This document shows positions 22,678 through 32,957 of a stretch of 64,000 nucleotides of DNA, in pieces. Every line of letters starts with the position of its first letter. Position 1 is the stretch's first letter. Position numbers and translations under genes: made by a program. The stretch covers positions 66,482,397 to 66,546,396 of the forward strand of contig NC_037088.1 in NCBI RefSeq assembly GCF_002994745.2, in the 5' to 3' direction. Under the pieces are notes generated by a model. It worked only from the letters and a program-made list of their open reading frames with translations, was not told the DNA's origin and did not search any database. The stretch is from Rosa chinensis (Eukaryota; Streptophyta; Magnoliopsida; Rosales; Rosaceae).

Positions 22678-23670
22678 ATATAAAAATTATAAGAAGTATC
22701 TAAGGGTTAATAGTTGATTTGGTAGTTTCTATTAGTGGACTATATATAACCTCAACAAAGGTGACACACCAACAACTGCTGACACTAAAAGATAGAAATA
22801 GAGGTAGAAAAAAATAATTAAACTCAACCATAAGCGATTTGCTCATTGACTCCGACCTCATTATGCATGATTTGCATAAAATTTGACTTTTTTATTTTCG
22901 TTTTTCTATTCCGAGACAATTAAGTTTACGGATTCAATATTCTAGTTTTGCAAGTTGCTAATTGACTTAAATCTTTCAAGTCACCCAAGAACTGAAATAT
23001 GGGGTCTAGGGTATAAGTTGTACTTCATTGTGGCATACCTACCAAGTTGACTAATAGCGTGTTAGCAATTTCGCCCTGAAGACTAAACAAAACTTTTTAG
23101 TTTATCTTTTTTTTGTTTTTAATTTTTTTTTAATAAAAGAGAGATTTGTATTTGGAATCTCACCTATCATTGTGATAGACATCAAATATTTGACAACTAG
23201 TTACTGACTCTCCCTCAAATGGAATCTTGAAGAAACTAATTAATCTTGAAATTTGAGATGGTTCTAGTGCACCAGATGCATGCATTAATGTCTTGCATGT
23301 TACAGTTGGTTCGAAAGTCCAATATTGAACATTTGAACTGGTGGGAAACTTTCTTAAATAATTTTTTAAAAAAATGGTGGGAATAAAGGAAATCTGCTCA
23401 CACCACTCCGACATCGACCAATTAATGAAATAAGAAGATCAAAACTCAATCTTCTTTATAATCTCAAATTGATAGTAAAATAGGCAGTTACCGATCGATA
23501 ACAAGTAGCAAATAAGCTCAAGTACACAGCGACACAAGGACGAAACGACGATATATATGTAATTAATAAAACTAGCCAGCTTGAAGGAGTTGATCGATAG
23601 CTCTAGCCGGGCAAATGCACAAGTGCCCTTGATCACTGGCTAGGGGCGATTTGCAGGCTTCAGCTTCGCA
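22678..23670. other. 3' flank of CNGC copy 3
   Basis: No gene. The part from about 23280 to 23670 is similar to 32480-32957, the 3' flank of CNGC copy 4 (shared 'gtccaatattgaac', 'acgaaacgacgatatatatg' and 'agccagcttgaaggagttga'), which shows where the duplication unit ends. Confidence 0.6.
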
Positions 23671-26616
23671 TCATCCACTATAGCCGGTGGGGTTGATGAT
23701 CGATGTTGATACACGCTTCTTTGGCATTTGTTGTTGCTGAAACTGGCCCAGGGGTGTGACCTGATTCACCGCCTCATCTTTAGAAGCATTGTAGTCGAAA
23801 GGCCAAAAATTTTCGCATTTAGTTACTATGTTTTTCAAGTCCTTGGCCATGAGAACGAACGCCTCTACCTTTGTGTGACACCGGACATTTGCAGCTGAGG
23901 TAGGGAGTGCCACAAGAGATGATGATGCAAACTGCAGAAGAGCGTGTCCATAAGAATCACCCTTCTTGAGGAAGTTGGTGTCCATGGATGGAGAAGTAGC
24001 CAGTCCTGCTGCTTTTCCAAAATGACTACTCTCAGTAGGAGTCGTGTAAGTCCACATAAACCCTTCTGTAATGAAGACCATTCGATCAAGTGGTTCTCCC
24101 ATCTGAAAAACCAGGGTATTCTCAGGGTAATTCACGGGCTTCAGATAGTCGCACATCATTTTCAAAACTTTTTCATCCATCTGGCTAAGCATTGGTACCT
24201 AAATATGTACATAGACAACTAGTTAATGAACTTACAATATATAATCAACAACACACACACTGACACACAAAGAAGGGTGCGTACTGTGATGAGGAACATA
24301 CTTTTCTTAGCGCACTCATGCAGAGAACGCGCTTTAGAGCTTTCTTGGTATACCAGGGAAGAATAGAGACTAGATCCTCCAGATCTGCATTTATGTCCTC
24401 TTCCAATTTTTGCTTGATGTTTTTCATGATCTCTTCCTTCATGTCATCTTGGAGACCATTTTTTTCCATCCACTTTTCTATATCGTTCTTTTTTATCAGA
24501 ATCTTCTCTCTTACCTCCTCCACCCTGGTAGTTGCCCTCTCCATATATATCTGTCTCATATGAATTCCATCAATCACCTCCTCAAATCATTGCTATGTAC
24601 AAGACTACAAGTATATATAATATATACGTAACATGGGTGATTAATTACCAACCTGAACATTTCCAATGAGATATAGAAATAATAGCAAGCCGATGATAGA
24701 AATAAGAATTGCAAAGCTGTTTTCCCACAGATAGGTACTTGTTTCCAAACTTGTGCCAAAAGAACTGCCACAGAAGAAATTGTTAAATGATAAGTAATTG
24801 TGAAATACTAGTTAATTAATTACTGCGCTAGCAGAAATTATAAACTACGCGCTTATAATGAAGATCACCTTAAATTTCGCAAGCCCCACCAAAAACAGTA
24901 ACCAATCTTTGTTGGAAAGTTTATTGGCCCCTGGATATCATTTTTGAGGGCATCAAAAAATATTCCAAAATCAAATGGTGGATCAGTCATATTATATGGA
25001 ACTTTTACAAGGCAAAGATCTCCTAGAGTTCTATTGAATTCTTTGGTAATAATTGCAGTCTTGTCATGGCAGTAAAAAGTGCATTCTGATTCTGCTTGTT
25101 TTGTATCAATGCAAGTTCGATACCAGCATGATATCTCTCGCTGAATAGAAAAAAAATACCAAAAGGCTCCCAGTACCTAAAAGAAAACAGACTCTCATCA
25201 ATGAAAAATTTATGTTGGGAGACACTGGTAATAGAACTATCTGACTGCACCAAAATTGAAAGTTGCCTGCAATAGGATCAGTACGTATCCACCTAGCTAG
25301 AATTATGTATGTAATTAATGTCGTTTTTTAATCGTTATAGTCTTGCAATAACGTTGGTAATTAAATATTATAATTTGAAAGTATATAGTCTTATAAATGT
25401 ATAACAATCAGTACCGCTGCATTATTTGCTATGTAGAATTTTTTACAGTTAGAAATTGACAAACACGCCATTAATTAATTCCAGCATCTTTCCTAATTCA
25501 AAGGAAGGGGGAAAAAAACCGAAAATCATAATGAATTGAGAAGGGGTCAGATGAATAAACTTACATGACTGGCAAGAACGTAGAGGAAAAAATTGAATGC
25601 ACCTTTAATCCATAATGCGGACTGTGTAACTACAGTAGACGATAGATAAATTCGATAAATTCTTGGCACATATTGGACTAGAAGAAAACCGCTCAGAATC
25701 TTTCTTCTCAGTAAATAGTTACGGCCTTCCATTTCGAAAAACAACCCTACTATTAGCAGCTGGACAAATTAAACAGACAAACAGTCGTAGGTTAAGAAAG
25801 TCCATTAATTACAGCCACTTAAGCTAATTTCTAGCTAATAATCAATTTACCACAAAGAAAATTACGTTTACTCTTACTTGTGGCATAGGGAAAATAGCAA
25901 AAACGTCAGTTAGGAAAGAGCGCCATGACAATTTGCGAGAAAATTCTTTTGCAAACTGAATCATCTGAACTCGGGTTACCGATTCCCATTCCCAATCCGA
26001 ATTGGTATCCCTTGGAATCTTTGAGGCTGCAGATTTGATAGCTTCACGGAGTTGGTATATGATATGCACTAGGAAAGTGATGTCCGTGACTGATCGAAAA
26101 ACCAGAGCTGCAGTCCGCACTTGTTTATCGATTCCCATGCACTTTTCTTCCTCTTTGATGTATGGAATGTAAAAGAACAAAGGATCAAATAAAACTGCAA
26201 TCACACATGAAGTTACAAGAATCGTATTCCACCATGGGTTCATAACTGAAAGAATTTCCGCAACTGTTGGCCTCTTCCATTTGTTGCTTGCTTGAGGTTC
26301 TCCAGGTTGAGGTGTCCGTACTGGATGTTGCAATAGAGCCTCAGGACTGTTGAAATCATAACCTATACCTGGCGTAAGGCTGATAGAAGAAAAACGAAAT
26401 TAATGTAAATGAAGTCGTCGACCACGATTGACCATTGAACAAAAAGCTCAATGTATCCTTAACCTAAATTAATCAGAGTCGATGCCCTATCGAAAGGAGA
26501 AGTGCTTTTCCCAAAAGGAAAAGAAACACTCTTGCAGAAAAACCAACGAGCTAGGTTAATAAAACAAACCTCATTTCGATGATGCTCTCATCGTATGGTC
26601 CCTGATGTTTAGACAT
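23671..26616 (-). CDS. CNGC copy 3, cyclic nucleotide-gated cation channel, 646 aa
   Basis: Exons: 26616-26570, 26379-25878, 25759-25565, 25176-24869, 24764-24653, 24550-24302, 24198-23671 (47, 502, 195, 308, 112, 249, 528 nt). All phases agree and there are no stops. S1 includes ILVTSCVIAVLFDPLFFYIP, the S4 region YVPRIYRIYLSST, and the pore FWWGLRNL then SSFGTSLETST, so the filter triplet is GTS. The CNBD cassette reads GDSYGHALLQFAS, lacking the usual acidic E and W. The C-terminus (ENFWPFDYNASKDE, Gln-rich) shows no IQ motif. The start MSKHQGPYDE is chosen because copy 4 has the same start. The exon is open upstream to an acceptor at 26720-26719, so a 5' UTR exon (ending about 26926) probably precedes it. 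Confidence 0.9.
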
Positions 26617-27721
26617 AATTATTTTTTGCCCTTCTTCTATGCTGGATGAAATGGTTTCTGAATTACTAACAGAGCCAAGCAAAGTCTTCGTAGTCCCGCA
26701 ATTTTCTGAATGGCCGTCCTGAAATTTGAAAAATATATGACAATTAATTATAGAAATGATTAGTATGGTTAAGATCTAGAACGAGGAATGACAGTACTTA
26801 GTACGTACCTGGAAGCTAGAAATGTAAGTGTTTAATTAATTTATATACGTTTTACAATCAGAAATAGAGATAGAATTAACAATTAAGGAAGATATATGAA
26901 GACAGAGTATATATATACGTACTTCAGAAGAGGATGTTCAACTAGACAACTCGTAGTACTGCACTGGTAGCTAGAGAGCAAAGAATGGCGCTCTAAAAAT
27001 AAGCTAGAAATTCAGCTGGAATTCCAATACGTGACTTCCCAAACCAGATCAAACTGAAATAGCCTATGAACACAACTATGTCCAGAATGAATTATATATA
27101 TAGACTTAATTGCATGCATTCAGTACTAACTCAATAGTCAATAGGGATATAGGAATTAAAAAAAGACTTGGGTTAAGTCATGCATGAGTTGGTGTTTTTT
27201 GTTTGTACTGGGAGTCTGGGACAGTGGGACATGTTGACGAAGGCCTAGTCAATTATTCTTAATTGTCCTAATCAATAATAGTTTGTTCATTAGTTCATTG
27301 ATTCCTCATGCCTGAATCAATAGACTAGTAGCATCATACATATTCGTCATGAAGCAAGTGCAGAAATAGAAGTTAGTTATTGAAGAGAGTAGACATAAGA
27401 TATGATGAGAAAAGTGTGTGTTGATTTCCTTTCTTGTTTTTCTACTTCTCTTTTTTTCTTTTATTTTTTTAACGTTTTTTCAAGTGAGTGTGAGAAAAGT
27501 GAGAAATCGATCCAAATTTAAAATTATTTAATTTGAATTTTTAACTTTTTTTTGGACAAATTAATCGTTTGTACATGTACCGAAAACTTTAACAGAAGTA
27601 CGAGGATAAAACTAACATAAGGGAGTGAACGATGAAGGTGTCAATTCAGATTCTCTATATATTGAACACATAAAAGAGTATTTGGGTCCTCAATTAATAT
27701 AGGTGAAAAATGTTAAATCTA
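26617..27721. promoter_or_regulatory. Upstream region and likely 5' UTR intron of CNGC copy 3
   Basis: On the minus strand a donor CTTCTGAA|GTACGT at about 26926 and an acceptor TTTCAG at 26719 suggest a roughly 205-bp intron in the 5' UTR. Similar sequence stands upstream of copy 4 (36130-36320). Beyond that the region is AT-rich. No distinct TATA box is asserted. Confidence 0.5.
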
Positions 27722-28682
27722 AAATAACTTGTACATATGTTTGTGTCGGTAGTTGATAGCTAAGGACCCGCGCACGAGAAACCCTATTAAAATGACACCG
27801 ACATCCAAACTCACCATACCTAACTATATATATATAATATATGATCAATTACTCTTTCTTGCAAAGATGACATGATAAAGTTTAGTTTATTTGACAATAT
27901 GAATGCGCAATGTGTTAATTTAATTAAACTTTGAGCAACGACCTTTGGCCCCAAAAAAAAAATTCAAAAAACATCACAACAACCACTTTTTTAACTTCTT
28001 GCTATGCCTTGGTGGATAAAGTTTTAAGGATTCATATTCATTAACCGTTTGACGAATTGTGTGAAAGGGAATGAAGAAACTTAATCAAACAAGGGGGCGC
28101 ATATATAGAATCATGAAACTATATATAAGAGCATGAAAAATTTGATTGAAAAGTTGATGTTTTATACTATAAATGATCATCATTGTACTAATTTGATTCC
28201 ATTGATTGAAAAATATATGCTCTCATTTACCTCCAAAAAGGGAGAGGTTTTTGTTATAATGAAATTTGTTCATAAAATACAACAATATATTCTAAGGGTC
28301 TAGCCCTAATGCCCAAATTTCACCTAAATGATTCTCATTTATCCCACCAATAAATTTGAATTCCCACTCACCAATTTAAATGCAAAAAGTCACATTTGAG
28401 CTCCAATTAATTAAAAATTTACACACTGTACCACTCACTCTCTCTTTTCTAATTGACCACCTCACTCTCAGATCTCTCCCTCTCCTCAACAACGGCGAGT
28501 CTCTCTCCGACGAGGTCCGAACCCTAACGGCGACAACCTTGACCTCTTCTTCCTAATCCTCCGATCTCCACTCCGCATTCAACATCCGCGAAGCCGACCG
28601 CCGAGCCTTCTTCGCTGGATTCTCCAGCTCCGGCGCCGACCCCCTTCGGGTTCTCCGAGCCCTCCACCACCTCAACCAGGTT
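27722..28682. repeat. Middle copy of duplicated CNGC-upstream flank
   Basis: Similar to 1-545 plus 880-1200, but without the LINE insert, so it is the empty site for it. It includes the 'gcgcaatgtgtt' and 'cttgctatgccttggtgg' blocks. The start of the module recurs at 41868-41996 and, after an insertion, at 60305-60530. Confidence 0.8.
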
Positions 28683-29100
28683 TGAAGTCGGATCCTCGCC
28701 TTTGGGGTTACCCTGCGCCTTCAAGGCCTCCGGTTTGCTTCGTATACCGGTGGTCGGAAAACAGGTGCATGCCCTTGCCGTCAAGGCCGAGCAGATATGT
28801 GACGTCTTTGTTGGGTGCAGCGTCTTTGACATGTACTGAAAAACTGGTCTCTGAGATTATGCCCGGAAACTGTTTGATAAAATGCCTGAGAGAAACCTTG
28901 CCACTTGGAATGCCTACATGTTGAATGCAGTGCGGGAGGGGAAGCCGAATTCGATTACCCTCTGTGCATTTCTCAATGCCTGCTGTTCGGATACGTCGGC
29001 TTTGGAACTTGGGAGACAGTTGCATGGGTTTGTGGTGCGATGTGGGTTTGGGAAAGATGTGTGATGTGTCAGTGCTCAATGGGCTTGTGGATTTTTACGG
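28683..29100 (+). pseudogene. PPR gene relic (MEF11/LOI1-like), copy 2
   Basis: The better kept of two copies. Reading through frame changes it yields KQVHALAVKAEQICDVFVGC, ARKLFDKMPERNLATWNAYM, PNSITLCAFLNACCSD, LELGRQLHGFVVRCGFGKDV and NGLVDFYGKC. This is about three PPR motifs in the order I recall for MEF11/LOI1. Stops and shifts (near 28830 and 29063) and the missing N- and C-terminal parts make it non-functional. The sequence just before it (28500-28680, a Pro/Arg-rich frame) is also shared with copy 1. Confidence 0.75.
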
Positions 29101-29948
29101 GAAATGTCGCACTTATAGACCAATCCATTTTTCTTGATTCTTATTTCTTCTCTGCGCACAAAGTCTGATGCTTATTCTAACTTGTGTGGTGTGGTTTCTT
29201 TTCACTGGAAAAATCTAGATTCGATGTGTTTTTGCTTTCTCATTTTGATTGGTCTATGTTTTGATACAAAGCTTCTGGCTCCCAATGATGAACACTCTAC
29301 TTTATAAGTTTCAGCGTTTACTGAAAATATAATGTTGAAGACAAGTTTTACAAGGTCTGAGGGAGCCAGCTACTTCTCATTTTCTATTTTGCATGTACCA
29401 AACTATGAACTCTCTATTGCCTGTGCTTCTGGGTTTTGGCTCTGCCGCTCTGGCGTGCATTATGCTTCAACTTCTGGGATGTGATACATGATTGTGGTAT
29501 GCCCAAATGTGCCTATGTTTTTAGATTGGCCAATTTTTAATATGGTTCTCATTTACAATGTCTTCAAGTTTTTAATAATACTATTGTTGATGGTCTGCAA
29601 ATGAAGTATTAAACTTGATCGTCATTCTTATAATTGGTAATATGTTATTATTGGTACTTGCGGGACTTGATAATTATGCAAGCAAAGACTGCAAATGGCT
29701 ATTGGGTTTTGGCTTCTGCTAAGTCTTGGTGCATATATAATGCAATTATATTTGAGTTTTTGCCATTGGAGATCACTGTCAAGTGTTAAAGAGTTTTCTT
29801 TCTTCAATAAAATTCTTTTATTGAGGGTCAATAAAAATTTTATTGCCCCCCAATAAAAGATTTTAAATTGATGTAATCTCCTCATCTTTTTCCTTAATCA
29901 AAGTTTTATTTGTTAAATTTTAGAGAGATTAGTCCCCCTTTCCTGCAA
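29101..29948. other. Gene-free stretch after the PPR relic
   Basis: No coding signal recognised. The end (29820-29880) contains 'ttgccccccaataaaa', a word that recurs in inverted and direct form at 30405-30530. Confidence 0.5.
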
Positions 29949-29956
29949 TAAATTTT

Positions 29957-30393
29957 GGGTGCGGCTATTGCCACCCTACTACTCCTTTGTTCACCCTACA
30001 TTATCTTCTCACTGCACATATACTTTTTTAATTTCATGTTTACTTTGTTCACCTATTTGTAGTACCCAAAATGCCCTTTTCCAATGTAGGGTTTAACTCA
30101 AATTCTTTTTCTATTTGGTTTCCTCCGCGTCTCTCTCAGTTGTTTTTGACTTCCTCCTCGTCTATCTCAGTCAATCTCATGAAGTCCTAGTCAATCAGTC
30201 TCACCAGGATTAACGATGAATAAAATGATTAAGAATAAATTTTAAGTACATATTATGTAGGGGATAATAAGAAACAATAATTGTAATTTTTAATAAGATA
30301 TTGTAATTTTTTATTAGGGTATTTTAGTATTTTAATAAATAAAAAACTTGTTAGGTGAACAAAGTAGTTAGTAGGGTGGCAATAGCCGCACCC
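29957..30393. mobile_element. MITE with about 40-bp terminal inverted repeats
   Basis: Left end gggtgcggctattgccaccc (from 29957) is mirrored at the right end (to 30393), both arms running to 'tttgttcacc'. An 8-bp duplication TAAATTTT flanks it at 29949-29956 and 30394-30401. It is 437 bp and non-coding. Duplication length suggests a hAT-type origin. The G-rich ends could also fit a MULE. Confidence 0.85.
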
Positions 30394-30401
30394 TAAATTT
30401 T

Positions 30402-30545
30402 TATTATCCCCCAATAAATGTTTATTGGAGGGCAATAAACCTCTCCGACGGCCTCTTTGGGGACCTCCGATTAGATTTAACAAAACATTTATTGCCCCCC
30501 AATAAATGTTTATTGGGGGGCAATAAACCTCCAAGAAGTCCCCGG
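30402..30545. repeat. Palindromic 'cccccaataaa' repeats
   Basis: Near-perfect inverted words tttattgccccccaataaa / tttattggggggcaataaa occur around 30490-30525, and a looser pair around 30405-30445. They probably belong to an older foldback element (29815-30545) into which the 437-bp MITE inserted. Confidence 0.55.
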
Positions 30546-31497
30546 ACCGGATTCCCGCGGCTGGTGACGGGACTCTGGCAAAGTCCCTTATGGCTTCTCT
30601 CTCTCTCTATGAGGGGTGAGAGCAAAATAGTCTAAAAAAAAAACTTAGTTGGGTATTAGGGTACAACTTATTAGAATTATTATGGGTAAGTGAAAAAAAA
30701 ATAAGTGAGTGGTGTAAGGGAAAAAAATCCATAGAATTAAGGTAATTGGTCAAAACCCCTATATTCTATATCTAAAAAGTGGAGCAGCATGCATGAGTAA
30801 CTAACTAACTAATGATGAACATACCAAAAAAAAAAAAAAACTTTAACTAATCATGAAAGAAGGTGAGCAAATTAAACTGACAATAGAGCTGTTAAACTGT
30901 CAATTTGCGGGAAGAAACTGTCAAACTCAAACACCAACTACTTGTTAATTCGAGTATTAAATATTCTCTCCTTTTTTTTTCTTGGTCAGGTCAAGTATTT
31001 ATATTTATGTATTCAACGGATCGATGAAAAATTATCGGAAAGAGAATTAATGGAAAACATAATCAAACCAAGGTGTGGAGTACGTGTGTTCAATAATCTT
31101 GCAATTCGTTGCTCGATCATTGACTGACTAACTGAGGATCAACTTCAGTTAAGGTCTAGTCTTTGTTTTTGCGTCTGGAAGTTAAAGTCGATCAATCCAC
31201 GTTAATTTAGTAACTTAGGAGACTGGGTTTTTCTTCTTTACCTTAATTTATATATGTTGGCTGAAGGAAGCCACTTAAAAATGGCAGAAAAGGGCAAACC
31301 AGATGAATCTGGGGAAGAAGAAGACCGAGCAACGTGATTTTTTTTTTCCCTATAGCAACTCAAAACGACGTCGTTTTCAGTTGTTTTGAGTTTTCATTTA
31401 ATATTAATAATACTCCAAAACGACGTCGTTTTAAGACTGAATAAGGGGTAAAAAAATTGCCCATAGTTCAGATAGGACTTGTCCCAAGTGGGAAATT
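30546..31497. other. Gene-free stretch with two AAAACGACGTCGTTTT palindromes
   Basis: The 16-bp palindrome occurs at 31362-31377 and 31417-31432. 31060-31200 is the block (aaaccaaggtgtggagtacg) that recurs at 60530-60595 and 61040-61110. No gene is supported. Confidence 0.6.
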
Positions 31498-31885
31498 CTA
31501 GTGTAGTGGTGGGTATCTCATACCCACATTTACAAAAGTGAGAACAAATTTTATTGTCAAAGTTGTAATTTGAGTCATACTTTGTGTAATCTTAGTTCTA
31601 ATAATGATAATTACACCTCTTACGACATTTTACAAGTTTTTGAACAAATTCGTTGTCAATGTTGTAATCTTAGTTCTAATAATGGTAATTACACCTCTTA
31701 CAGCATTTTTACAAGCTTTTGAACAAATTCGTTGTCAATGTTGTAATTTTTGTTTAACTATATGTAGATAATGTAAATGAATATGGTAACTTTTTTTCTC
31801 AATATTGTAATTTTGGTTCAAATACTTGTAAATTTTTGTTCAAATAGTTGTAAATGAGGGTATCTCATACCCACCAATACACTAG
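31498..31885. mobile_element. MITE-like element with CTAGTGTA termini
   Basis: Left end ctagtgtagtggtgggtat (31498) is mirrored by the right end (to 31885). The interior has a direct repeat of about 90 bp (ttacacctcttac, then tttgaacaaattcgttgtca). Target duplication is unclear (possibly TA within the ends). Non-coding. Confidence 0.6.
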
Positions 31886-32272
31886 CCTGTCTCGTCCGAA
31901 GTCCCAGCTTACATCGTTCTCCCAGGTCCCAAATTCCCAATTTTGCAGAACAGCTTCCAATCTTCCATTTCTCTATTTATTTTGGCAATTGAAGATTGAA
32001 AATTTGAAAGCAATTTTGTTCTTTCGATCATTGACAATCAAGTAAGTTTGCTTCTTCTTCTTCAATTTATTCTTCTTTTTTCATGGGTCGTGATGTTTGA
32101 ATCAATGACATTATTTTTTTTTTTAATATCTTACTACCTTAGTTTTTTTGTTTTTTTTTTAGTTGAGTCTTGCCTTACCTAAGAATTACTTCTGGATCTG
32201 CCACTGCTTAGGATAACATGTCCTTTCTGTGTCAACCCACTGTTGATAATAATAGGATAACATGCCCTTTCT

Positions 32273-32468
32273 ATACAACCACTGCAAGTGGCATAGTGAT
32301 TCTTGCCTACTTGGATGTGCTCTCCAATCTAGGTTCGAACCCCGAAACTGTCAAAGTGGCCAAGCACTGTGCTGCAATGCACAGTTGGAGCATTTCACAT
32401 GCGCCGAAGGGGTTTAACTTGGGCCTAGGAAGCTTTTAGGTTCCCCTTGACAAAATCAAAAAAAAAAA
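32273..32468 (+). mobile_element. Possible tRNA-derived SINE
   Basis: A pol III B box GGTTCGAACCC stands at 32332-32342. An A-box-like stretch (gtggcatagtgattc) lies about 40 bp before it, and the unit ends in an A run at 32458-32468. The 5' boundary and target duplication are not clear. Confidence 0.45.
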
Positions 32469-32720
32469 TTTGTATAGACCGTGAGACATGCAGTTAGCTC
32501 GATAGTCCAATATTGAATGGGTGGGAATAAAAGAATATGCTCACACAGCTCCGACACCGACCATTTAATGAAATAAGAAAATCAAAACTCAAATTTTGTA
32601 TAGACCGTGAGACATGCAGTTAGTTCGATAGTCCAATATTGAACAGGGGGGAATAAACGAATATGCTCACACAACTCCGATACCGACCATTTAATGAAAT
32701 AAGAAAATCAAAACTCAAGA
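32469..32720. repeat. 126-bp tandem duplication in CNGC copy 4 3' flank
   Basis: Two diverged copies start with tttgtatagaccgtgagaca at 32469 and 32595. The corresponding flank of CNGC copy 3 (about 23290-23440) holds one copy, so the duplication followed the gene duplication. Confidence 0.8.
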
Positions 32721-32957
32721 TTATCTTTAATCTCAAACTGATACTAAAAAGTAAAAATACCGATCGATAACATGCAAGTACCAGAGCTTAAGTACACTGT
32801 ACACAACAAACACAAGGACGAAACGACGATATATATGTAATTAATAAAAGTAGCCAGCTTGAAGGAGTTGATCGATAGCTCTAGCCGCCTTGTAACAGCA
32901 AATGCACAAGTGCCCTAGATCACTGGCTAGGGGCGATTTGCAGGCTTCAGCTTCGCG

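Noticed and set aside
32332..32342. tRNA gene at the GGTTCGAACCC box
   Set aside because: No cloverleaf can be drawn around the B box, and the unit ends in an A run, so a SINE is more likely than a tRNA.
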